Assembly: GCA_965178125.1 (NCBI GenBank)
Contig: OZ237768.1
Span: 1-64,000 of the forward strand
Source: Bilabrum cf. latius
Taxonomy: Eukaryota; Bigyra: Bicosoecida; Bigyra; Bicosoecida
Reading direction: 5' to 3'
Length of the DNA: 64,000 nucleotides
Shown: positions 52,676 through 61,974 of the stretch, in pieces
Layout: each line of letters begins with the position of its first letter
Numbering within the stretch: position 1 is the first letter of the stretch
Made by a program: the position numbers and the translations under genes
The notes under the pieces: generated by a model
Told to the model about the DNA's origin: nothing
Databases searched by the model: none
What the model saw: the letters and a program-made list of their open reading frames with translations, nothing else

Positions 52676-54084
52676 TCACACCTACGCTCCGCCTGCCAGC
52701 TTGCGCAGCAGCCCCAGCGCCTCCTCGAGCGCCTTGCCCTGCCTCGCCTGCTCCTCCCGGAGCCCCCTCACCTCCCCTTGCAGCGTCTAAACAGCCGCGC
52801 TCACCTCCGCTAGCACCGCCACCTGCGCCTCCCTCGCGCTGCTGCTCGCGGACCTCCGCCGCTCTCCTCCACCCCTCCGCACCCGCTTCTCCCCCGCCCC
52901 TTTACCCCCCGCACCACCCATGGGATCAGCGCCCTCCCCATCGATGGTCTCCAGGGCCTGCGCCATGGCCCGCGCCGCCTCGGCCGCGCGACTGCCGGGC
53001 GGAGAGGGGGACAAGGAGGGCATCCCCCCGAGGCCTGCACCCCCGCCTGGGTCCACCCGACCCATGCCCAATCCACCCGTGGACTGCCGCCCCCTGCCTG
53101 ACGGGGAGCCACTCTGCCCCCTGCCCGCCCCCGACAGCCGCCTCCCACCGAACTCAGGCCGCCTGCCCCCAGCCCCGCCCCCGCCAAAGCCATCCGGCCC
53201 GCCCCCGCCAGCCTCAGGGGACAGACCGACGGCTCCATCCAGGCTGGGCAGCGGGCTGGCGTGGGTGCCCGTGCCGGGGCTGGATCCGGATCCCTGGCTA
53301 GGCCCACCTCCGCCTCCACTTAGCGAGCCACCGGCAGTTCCGAAGCCCCCCGTGCGGCCCATCGCCCCTTGCCCTTGCCTGCGGCCCGCGGGTTCTGCCG
53401 ATCGAGGGCCTCTGCGGTGCACATCGGCGGCAGACGCTGGCCGGCGAGCTTGGGGCGTGGATATCTTGCTCGTGGCTCCCGGCCCCTTGAGGATCGCACC
53501 CCCTCCGCCTATGCCGCCGCGGGGCCGGGCACCATCGGTGACGCGCTTTGCCGGGGCCTCTGCCTTGCAACTCTTCAGGTGAATAGCTAGTCGGTCCGGC
53601 AGGAACGTGCGCCCGCAATTGGGGCAAGACTCGAGCTGCTTGTCGTTGAACTCGCGGAAGGCAGCGTCGTTCGCTGCTCTGAGCTGAGCGTCGGTCATGC
53701 CGGAAATGCCCCCCGCTCCAGTTGGTCCACCCTTCATGCCAACACCGGCCGCAGAAGCAGAAGCAGGCCTCTGCGGCGTCACAGCACCGCCGTCCTCTCC
53801 TCCGCCGGGTCCACCCAGGTAGGCCGGTCTCGCCGGAAGCTTTTTGCGCTTGCCCCGAGGCAGCTACGATTGCTCCGAGAGAAACTTCTTTTCGCAACTC
53901 TTGAGATGGATCATAATGCTAGCGGTACCTGCGAAGATCATGCGATGTATGACAGGTAGCGCACGCTCCGGCCGTAGGTGGTGGTCGGTCGCTGTCTGGA
54001 ACGGTATCTTGGGTCAATCTGTTTATTCTCACCGTACTGCCGACCACAGAGGTGACAAATGACAGCTCGAGGCATTTTGCCCAT
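52676..54084 (-). CDS. ZC2HC1-type zinc-finger protein
   Basis: Exon 1 is 54084-54033, the 104-nt intron is 54032-53929 (GTGAGA ... CTTCGCAG), and exon 2 is 53928-52676, ending TGA; 434 residues. The first finger spans the splice: CHLCGRQYG on the first side and TASIMIHLKSC on the other, a C2HC arrangement of the ZC2HC1 type. A second finger is CPNCGRTFLPDRLAIHLKSC. The middle is a long Gly/Pro/Ser-rich linker. A short coiled coil at the C-terminus (LQGEVRGLREEQARQG) follows a TAG at 52787. Other TAGs are at about 53840 and at 52682, one codon before the final Val and the stop. An upstream in-frame ATG at 54099 is separated from this start by a TAG, so it could be the true start; MPRAVIC at 54075 is also possible. 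ZC2HC1 proteins are often linked to cilia, but the function here is unknown. Confidence 0.85.
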
Positions 54085-54283
54085 CTAAAACCCCGCCATC
54101 GTGTCGCCGTTTCGGGAGGCTCGCCTTGTGTAGATTCTTTCGTCGGGTTTCCGTTTTCGCCTCGATTTGCAGTACAGTGCGATGATTTATAAAACCGGAA
54201 CAACATGATATCAAATTGCAAGCCATTCGTTTGGCACAGATTTGCTCCTGATAAACAGTATTCAACGATTTGAGCGAAGTAAA

Positions 54284-56914
54284 ATGAGTTCAGTTAGTGG
54301 ATAGTCTTCCGATGATCACATCAAAACATTCCCTGTGTCAAGTGCAGCGCGGCCTGACGCAACTGTTCGGCTCCGGGCCGCGCTGCACTTCAACAGCTCA
54401 GATTGGCAGGCGTGTGCATCTTTGGATACCAAAGAAGGGACTACTGTTGAGGTCGAAGATGCATGGGCTTCGTTTCAGGTGCCTTTGCTCCATCACGATA
54501 TTGCACCGGGGCTTCCCTGCCCTACTTCTGATATATCTGAGAACGACGTGAAGCTTAGGTTTGAGAACAAATTGATTGAGATAACTGCCAGAGTAGTGCG
54601 CTGTAAACTAAATGCTGTCCGGCCTGCTCGAATACCCATGGTTTCCAGCGCCAGTGCTGGCGGTATTGACGAACAAGACCAGAACGACCATGCATTTGTT
54701 GTACCGTTTCGGCGTCCCTGGCTCATTTATCTCGCCGGGGGCCCCGGAGCGGCGGTCTCTCATCGATCGCCCAGTATGGAGTACATGGCTCGACTGCTGC
54801 GGGCGGGCTACGTTGTAGTGCTGCTGGACCAGCGGGGCACGGGCGAGTCCACTCCTGTGCAAGCAGAGCGCCCGCCGCCCAATGCAGGTACCAGAGACAC
54901 CGAGTCTAAGGGTGGTTGCAACCTCTCCCGACTGTGTGGCTCGGTCTCTCCCGGCTGGCAGGCTGCCTACCTCTCCCTCCACCGGCAGGACTCGATCGCG
55001 AGGGACGCCGAGGTGCTGCGGCAGCTCTTGCTGGGGGCCGAGTGGAGCGCGGGTGGGCATGACAAGAGCGTGGAAAGGGGCAAGGGATAGGTCGAGGCGG
55101 GTGCTGTCGATCCATCCCACGCGCCTTCAGCTGCATCGTCCCGGTCCAGGTCTACCCCTGAAGAGACCTGTCGCCTAGCTGTCCAAGGGGCCCTGCAGGC
55201 AGCGGCCAGAAGGGGGGCGCCGGCGACTGCTTCGGATAGCTGGACGGCGATGGGGCAATCGTTCGGAGGGTTCATTGCCTTGGAATGGATGAGTCGGTTC
55301 CCACGCTGCCTGGCCGGAGTCATGCTCACTGGCGGGCTGCCGGGTCTCGAGGCATGGCCGGAAGACGTGTACAGGCACACTGGGCGGGGCATGATGGAGA
55401 TGTCCAGGCTATTTGCCAGGAAATACCCCGAAGAAGCGCGAGTTATGCAAAAGGTGTGGCAGCTGCTTCTACCGAGGGCGGGAGCAGCCAGCGGTGGAAG
55501 CAGCGCTCGCCCGGGGGTGCTGCTGCGGTTCAACATGCCCGATGCACCCGGTCCGAGCTTGCCACACAGTGCGAAAAGGAGGAGGATGAAGGCCGCCACA
55601 GGAAGTGCGGTGAAGCCGGAGAAGGCTGCAACCACCGGTAGTCCCTCCGCAGCTGGCGAGGCATTGGTCCCTCCCACCCGCCCCCCCACGTTTCACCCAT
55701 CACCCAGATCGGAACAAGCTTGCATTCGGCTAAGTGCACGCATGGTACGGGTGCTGGGCTGCAACATGTGTTCCGGCAAGCTGAACAAGATGCAGCAGCT
55801 GGGGTAGAAAGCCCTCTTCGCAGCGGTGCTGGCCAGCACCCAGGCTCGAGTTGAGGCCAGCGCGGCAGGGGACATGATCGACCAGAGACGCATCTTGTTT
55901 GACTGGGTGCGTGACCATTACGGTGGCGAGGCACTTCTGGAGATGCAGGCCGCCGTACAGCGCGCGATTGAACAGAGGGGTGCAGAGGAGGTGCGTGCCA
56001 GCGAGGGACTAGGCATCATGTCTCTGGACCTTCTGGAGGCGAGCGTGCCCTTCCAGCTGCAGGCGGACAAGGACATTTCATGGACCCGCCCGCTCTACAC
56101 TCTGCTACAAGAAGCCATTTACATGCACGGGGGTCCTGGGCGGGCCTCCAACAGAGCCGCTGAGCGCACGCTGAAGGAGCTGAGCCCAGCCTATGCCGAG
56201 GCAGACGCCGCGGAGAGGGGCGAGGTGCCGGCCGGGGAACAGCACGGATAGGTGGCAGCCGAGGGGAGCCAGGCTGCACCCACCCGGGCGTTTGCCTGCC
56301 TGGGCCCGGGAGATGCAGCAGGGGATGCACCCCGCTCTGCAGCATCAGGAGGAGTGACTGACGCAGCCTCCGCCAGGGCAGCGGCTGGCCTGGTGCCACA
56401 CGTGGGGCCCGCCCTGCCCTTCTTCGGGGAACATGCCACGTCCGGTCTGTGCCAGGATATCCCTTTCCTGCGCCCCCTGGCCCGGGTCGACGCCATGCTG
56501 CACGCCAAGGACGACTGGCCCGCCCTCTACGACCAGGAGGGGCTGGCACGGTGCACCGCCCCCGTGGTTGCGCAGGTCTTCAGAAAGGACAGGTTCGTGC
56601 CCTACGAGCTCTCCATCGAGACCGCTAGCAAGATCCCGCGGTGCAAGGTGGTGGAGGACACAGTCAACGGACACTTTGGTCTGTTCTCTGACCCGAGCGT
56701 GCTGCCCGGTATGCTCGAGCACCTGTGGGACATGCAGGGGATGGTGGCACCGGCAGAGGTACCTGGTACGAGCGGTGAGCGAGTGGCGCTTGCAGCCGGC
56801 GGGAGCTTGGTAAGGCCGGTCGTCAGTGTTGTGGCCAGCGCCGACGGGAAATCCTCGCAGGCTGGGGCTGCAGCTGAATCTAGTGAGAAAAGCAGCAAGT
56901 GTGCAAGCAGCTGA
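54284..56914 (+). CDS. Proline iminopeptidase-like alpha/beta hydrolase
   Basis: One frame runs from ATG at 54284 to TGA at 56914, 876 residues with four TAGs (54302, 55088, 55805, 56249). The N-terminus carries an EDAWASFQVPL strand like that of peptidase family S33. YLAGGPGA gives the oxyanion-hole loop and DQRGTGES follows at about residue 181. The nucleophile elbow is GQSFGGF (Ser at about 326). The Asp (FRKDRFVPYE, about 768) and His (VNGHFGLFSDP, about 796) complete the triad. S33 proline iminopeptidases remove N-terminal proline from peptides and are usually 300-500 residues. Here extra low-complexity insertions account for the length (Pro/Ser/Ala-rich at about 265-310 and 405-480, and Ala/Gly-rich near 650). 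All four TAGs fall in loops or insertions, not in the core motifs. Confidence 0.87.
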
Positions 56915-57095
56915 GATGAGGCACGAATTATTGCTCGAATCAAACCATTGTTGAGTGAATGTGGACTCCGCTGGATCCTGTGGATCTCGTGCCGGCCCGG
57001 TGGGTATTGAATCTGATGGTATTGGATCCTGCTCCATCCGGGATAGTGGCATCCATTCGGATAATCTGATATTCTAAATGCCAGATCCGGATAAA

Positions 57096-60000
57096 TCAAA
57101 GCGTGGTCGGCATGCCCTTCACTGCCACCGTCTGGCTCTGCGACGCCCCACCCAGCGTCCAGTGCACCCGCAGCCGGATCTGCAACCCCTTGCCCTGCCC
57201 GCGCTTGGGGTTGATCAGCGTCACCGGGAGCCTCATCTCATTCGTCGCGCCGGACGGGTCGATGCTGCTCCCCGACGGCGTGCCCAGCCGCTGCTTCATG
57301 TACTTGGGCACGGCCGACTCGATCCGCACGCCCGTGGCCTGCCCCTTGCCCGCGCCCGCTGGCGTCAGTCGTGCCACCACCACCACGTCGGTCTCCGGCG
57401 GATCTTCACGCACTGCCACGAACTCAACGGACACAGTAAGATCGCCTCCTGGCACGGCGGATGAGATGGGAGACGGCAGTGGCGGGCCGCTCGGTGTCTC
57501 CGCGGCGCCTCCCCCGAAGAGGTCTTCTTCATCATCCTCTCCTGCGCCTGCTGCTGGTGCAGGGGCGGGCGCACTCGCAGTAGCACCCCCGTTGGGGGCG
57601 GCACCTGCACCGCCACTCCCCCCGCCCAGCATCGCCAGCAGGTCATCGTCGTCTCCGTCACCTCCACCTGCTCCAGCACCGCCCGCCGCCGCTATCGCGC
57701 CCGTTGTGACACCCGCAGCAGCACCCCCGTGCGATGCACCCCTCGAGGCTGACTCCGTGCCCATGGCCAGCAGATCGTCATCGTCGCTGAGTTCCTCCTC
57801 CCCGGCGCCCGCAGCACCGTGCAATGCACCCACCCCCGCCACCGCCACCGCGCCTCCCTCCCCCTCCCCTTCCTCACCGCCCGCCTCATGCAGCACCCCG
57901 GCCCCGATCGCTGCCGCTGCTGCCACAGCGTGCCTGTCTTCCACCAGCACGGGCATGCGCTCGAACAGCCCCAGGGCGTCGTCCTCTGACAGAGCGGGGG
58001 CCAGCGCCGATTGCAGCTCCGAGTCCCCCGTCCAGGCCTCCTCGGCGTCCTCCTCCTTGCCCGGGCCACCGGCGCCGCCCGCCGCAGAGCCAGCGGCAGC
58101 CGCCGCCCGCTCCCCCACCAGCTGCCATGCGACCGCTGACAGCTCCACGCTGCGGGCCTGCAACTCGGAATCGGAACTCCGGGCCAGCGACCGCAGCCCG
58201 CGAAGGAGAGCCACGGCTGCCTTCGGACCGGTGGCTGGGTAACCGCGCGGCGCCTGTTCCGCCAGTTCCTTCGAGGGGTCCCCCTCCTCCCGGTCGGCAA
58301 GCGGACCAGCCGCCACGCGTCGCTCCGCATCCGCTGCGGCCGCCGCCCCCGGTCCCCTGAAGCCCTGCACGCCGGCCTCTGCAAACCTAGCCGCCAGCTT
58401 GCCCAGCGCCACCAGGGTCATGGCCTTGGTCACCCGGCCCGATGCGTGGTGCTCCAGCAGGGAACACAGCGCGGATGCCACCTCCAGAGGAGACCGTCTC
58501 TTGCCCAGCGGCCCCCTGGGAATCACGGTCGGGTCCGCCCTCCCGTCCCCGTCTCCTGCACCCAAGGCCCCACCGGGGCTGACCTGCTGCTGCCCGCCCT
58601 TGGACAGCGGCGGGGGAGGCAGCAGCAGGTCAGCCCCGAGCTCGCCCACGGTCCATGCCGCCACAGCGAGCATGGGCGCCTGCACGTCTGTTGAGTCCGT
58701 GGCCTCGAGCAGCATGGCGAAGACCTTGTGCGCGATGCTGCGGCGGGCCAGCGCGCCCCGTGTGACGAGTGGCCCCCGGCCCTCGCCCTCCTCTTCCTCC
58801 TCGTCGTCGTCCTCGTCCAGCGCCCCGATGAGGTGCACCAGCCTCGAGATGACGGGCGGCCTCGCGTGCGCCCCCGCCACCGAGAGCACCATGAGCAGGC
58901 AGTCAGCCTCCCAGCGAGGGGTGGGCGCGTACCGCCGTGCCACCAGCGCGATCTTCTCCACGAGCGGGCCCCTTTCCTCCGCGCTGGCCACCACCAGGTA
59001 GTTCACCAGCTCCCCCGCGACCTCTCCGATCGACTCCGAGTCTGCCAGCGCCACCACGAGGTCGAGGGCGCGCCGGCGGAGAGACACGTCCGCGTCCCGC
59101 AGGCAGTCCACGATCACTGCACGGTGCCGCCGAACTGCGTCCATGTCTGCGCGAGGAGGTGGGAGAGGCGCGGGTGAGTGCAAAAAGGGAGGGTAAGCGC
59201 TGGCAGTTGGTGAGACCGGAAGGAGGGGCGAGAGACGCGTGAGCCAAGTCGTAGGCCAGCCGTGTTGGGGCCAGAAAGCAAAGGAAAGCATGGGGCCTCG
59301 GAGCAGAAACCCTTGTTCTCTCACCGGTGTCCACGACCCTGCAGAGGGCTTGCAGCGCCACGTACCGGATGTTGTGGTCTCTATGCAGGAGGAACTTGCC
59401 CAGTATGTTCACGGAGAGCACCCTCAGCCCGCCCTCCGAGTCGGTCCGCAGGATGGTCTGCACGGCCTCGTAGAGCACCGCGTGGCCTGCGTTGCGGGAG
59501 GTGTCTGTCTTGGTGGCAACGCGCGCCAGCACGTCATTAAGGCAGTCCGTGGCCTGGATGGCGCGGGCCAGTTCTTTATCAGTGACTCCCTTGCGCTTCT
59601 TGCCCTTGCTCCCCTCCTCGTCCTCGTCGGAGTCGTCATCGCCCTCGCCCTCGCCCTCATCGTCCACGGTGCCTCCCGCGGCTCTGGCCTGCTGCATGGC
59701 CGCCGCTGCCCCCAGTCTCCTGCACAGTGATAGGATGCGGCACTGCAGGAATGGGTCTGTCACTCCCCCGATCACGTAGTCCCTCGCGAAGGTCGCTCCG
59801 ATTAGCTTGCCCAGCACACGTGTGAGCAGCGGCACAAGTCGCACCAGCTTGCCCGGCAGGTGCGACTGCTTGGCCTGCGTCATCATCTCCTCCAGCGCGG
59901 TCGTGGCCCCCAGCAGCACGCTGTGCGAACGTTCGGGAAGGTTCGCCACGAGCTTCGGCACGAGGTCGCCCACCAGGTCGGGACACTTGAGCGCGATGCG

Positions 60001-60621
60001 AACAGTGGCATGGGCCGCTTTCTTGCGCTGGTAGGCGCCTCCTGCCTGCAGGTGGGTCAGCACGTCGGGAGCCACGGCCCTGCACAGCTCCTCTGATCCC
60101 AGGTTGGCAGTGGTGGAGAGAGCGAGGGCGTTCCGGTGCGGGTCCGGAGACCTGAGGTCCTGCTGCACGGTGTTGATGACGAGCGTCATGACCTCGGCGC
60201 CCTCGGTGAGCAGCAGCATCAGTGCCAAGTAACCAGCCTGCGGAAGATGGGGCGTGGGGGAATGGAAGAGACGTCAAATACGTTCGGTGCGCTGCCTGGC
60301 GGCGAGATTCGTGGTTGGGCACGATGCATAGGCACGGGTTCGTGCGTCGGGGCCTGTGCTCACGCGCTTCTCGTGGTAGGCTCGCCTCGCAATCAAACGC
60401 ACGCATGCCATCTGACCCCAGTGGGTGGGGTACCCGAGCATGTGAAGGAAAAGGAGCTTCAGCACGTCCTGCTCGAGCGAGGACGCGGACGAGGACGGCG
60501 CGTGCTCCTTCAGAGACGTACGCATCAGGGCACTCTCTCTTGTAAGGCAAGCCCTTTCCTCAGCAGCAGTTTTGCATGATCGAACAGACCGGATCAGGTC
60601 GTGCAGCTTCGCGCTTGACAT
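57096..60621 (-). CDS. AP1G1: AP-1 clathrin adaptor complex, gamma-adaptin
   Basis: Three exons: 60621-60364, 60237-59325 and 59146-57096, with introns of 126 nt (60363-60238, GTGAGC ... TTCCGCAG) and 178 nt (59324-59147, GTGAGA ... CGCGCAG). The product is 1,073 residues, ending TGA. The trunk is an armadillo-like solenoid with gamma-adaptin landmarks: KLHDLIRSVRSCKTAAEERA at the N-terminus, YHEKR/AGYLALMLLL across the first splice, ILGKFLLHRDHNIRYVAL, and DMDAVRRHRAVIVDCLRD across the second. An Ala/Gly/Asp-rich hinge contains DDDDLLAM-type clathrin-box-like motifs. The last 120 residues form the ear (VPKYMKQRLGTPSGSS). AP-1 sorts cargo between the trans-Golgi and endosomes. It is longer than usual (about 820-880) because of acidic inserts. 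This is the only gene in the window without an in-frame TAG. Confidence 0.95.
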
Positions 60622-61974
60622 GGTGACGGCCTCGGGGTGTCGACAAGTGTTGCGGAGTACCGCAAGCCTGCAAGTTTAAAGAACGTCCGTGCGCTGCGAG
60701 GAGGGACAAGCAAACGTGCGCTGCGATTCAAGGCTGACCAATTTCATCGCTGATTCCGTTCATGCACCCTTGCCACGACCGAGCGACCTAGCGACCATGG
60801 ATGCTGACAGCATCTGCACCAGCAGCAGGCAAGAATCCTATACAATTAATGCCACTTCTAAGCATGCAATGCTATAGCGCGAGCCCAACCGAGCCACGAG
60901 CTAGCAAGCTCGTGCTTGTGACAAGCGTGGCTTGACACAGCAACTGCGCAGGGTGGAGCGTCTATCAATTACAAGAGACATGCTGCGAATACATCTCACC
61001 TATTAAGATATGTGCTACAAGTAGCTTTGTCCCTAACTAGCCACGTACAAATGAGTTATCAACGTTTTCCTGGACTTGCTGGGGCGCTGTCCGAGTGATG
61101 CTTCATCTTTATTATTGTGCATTAAGAAACGAACTAGTACTATAGTTCGCCCTTCGGGGGTTTTGAATTCGAACCTTTCTGCCCCGCGGGGCCCCATCCG
61201 GAGCCCTCGGACTATCTTTGTCTATCTAAGTAGAATCGTTTGCCGCTGGCTGTTTCTAAATCGAGGTTTCAGGCATCGAGCACGAAGCGAAAATCATGAC
61301 GCCGACGGCCACCTCCAGCAAATCTTTCGGGCCACAGACACATTGAGAGCATATCTCAAAAATTTGCTAGTACAAAAGTTCCTAATTGCAAAATGAGGAA
61401 GAAATCTGGAGTCCTTAATTCAGTACATGTACTAGGGAAAAAGCCTTTACGATTCTCGCGCCCGGAAAATCTGTGTGGCTGCAGGCTGATCCGATCAAGG
61501 TACCACCAGTCATCTTGACTGAATCAAACTCACTTCTGTCTTTTAGTATGATAGTATCGCGCGTGTATGCTCCGCGACTTCTTTTGCGCATAAGTAATGC
61601 CCTTCGTTGAGCGAGTCGCGCACTTATAGCTGCGAAGTGGCACCGGAATTCAAGCAGTGTGTGCGCGCTCACATCCAACAAGCACTCGCACTCCACTCGT
61701 AAGATACCCTAACATCGGCAACAGGTAAATGGTTCAAGCATGCATAATCTGTGACCATATTATCGTAACTCGGGGATCAATTTTGCAGTAGCTGTCTGTA
61801 TAAGCACTGCCTGAAGCAATTTCTAATATGTTGGTACATGTAAGTATTGGTAAGACATCAGCTTGCGTGACACCGACCTAGAAGCACGTATCGACAATTT
61901 AAGACAAGTTTTACGATGTATGGTCCACGCAGAGCAGGCAGTGAGCCCGGACTGGGGAAAACACCCGGATTCGG
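60622..61974. other. Gene-poor spacer with hairpins
   Basis: About 1.35 kb between the AP-1 gamma start and the 82-bp repeat array, clearly more AT-rich than the genes. The longest ORFs (61-94 codons) have no recognisable family. No tRNA cloverleaf was found by eye. Two adjacent inverted repeats stand out: CGAACTA/TAGTTCG around a 6-nt loop (61130-61149), then CCC/GGG around TTC, then a GC-rich palindromic block (ccccgcggggcccc) at about 61180. The promoter of the AP-1 gene should lie at the left end. Confidence 0.5.

Noticed and set aside
1803-56914. Mass pseudogenisation or sequencing error as the reason for TAGs
   Set aside because: Only TAG interrupts the frames; TAA and TGA do not. Apart from one site in the first gene there are no frame breaks. 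Errors or decay would hit all stops and frames.
1803-56914. UAG decoded as leucine, glutamate or pyrrolysine
   Set aside because: Leu and Glu readings exist in other protists, but the mixture of TAG with CAG/CAA in a Gln tract favours Gln. Pyrrolysine would be rare and restricted to special sites. Alignment could still overturn this.
57103-58242. Plus-strand ORF of 379 residues opposite AP-1 gamma
   Set aside because: It is a GC-rich shadow of the gamma-adaptin hinge and ear. The minus-strand frame has clear homology.
60622-61974. A tRNA gene, especially a Gln tRNA with CUA anticodon
   Set aside because: GGTTCGAATTC on the minus strand at about 61165 resembles a T-loop, but no cloverleaf with matching acceptor and anticodon arms could be drawn. 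The tRNA should be sought elsewhere in the genome.
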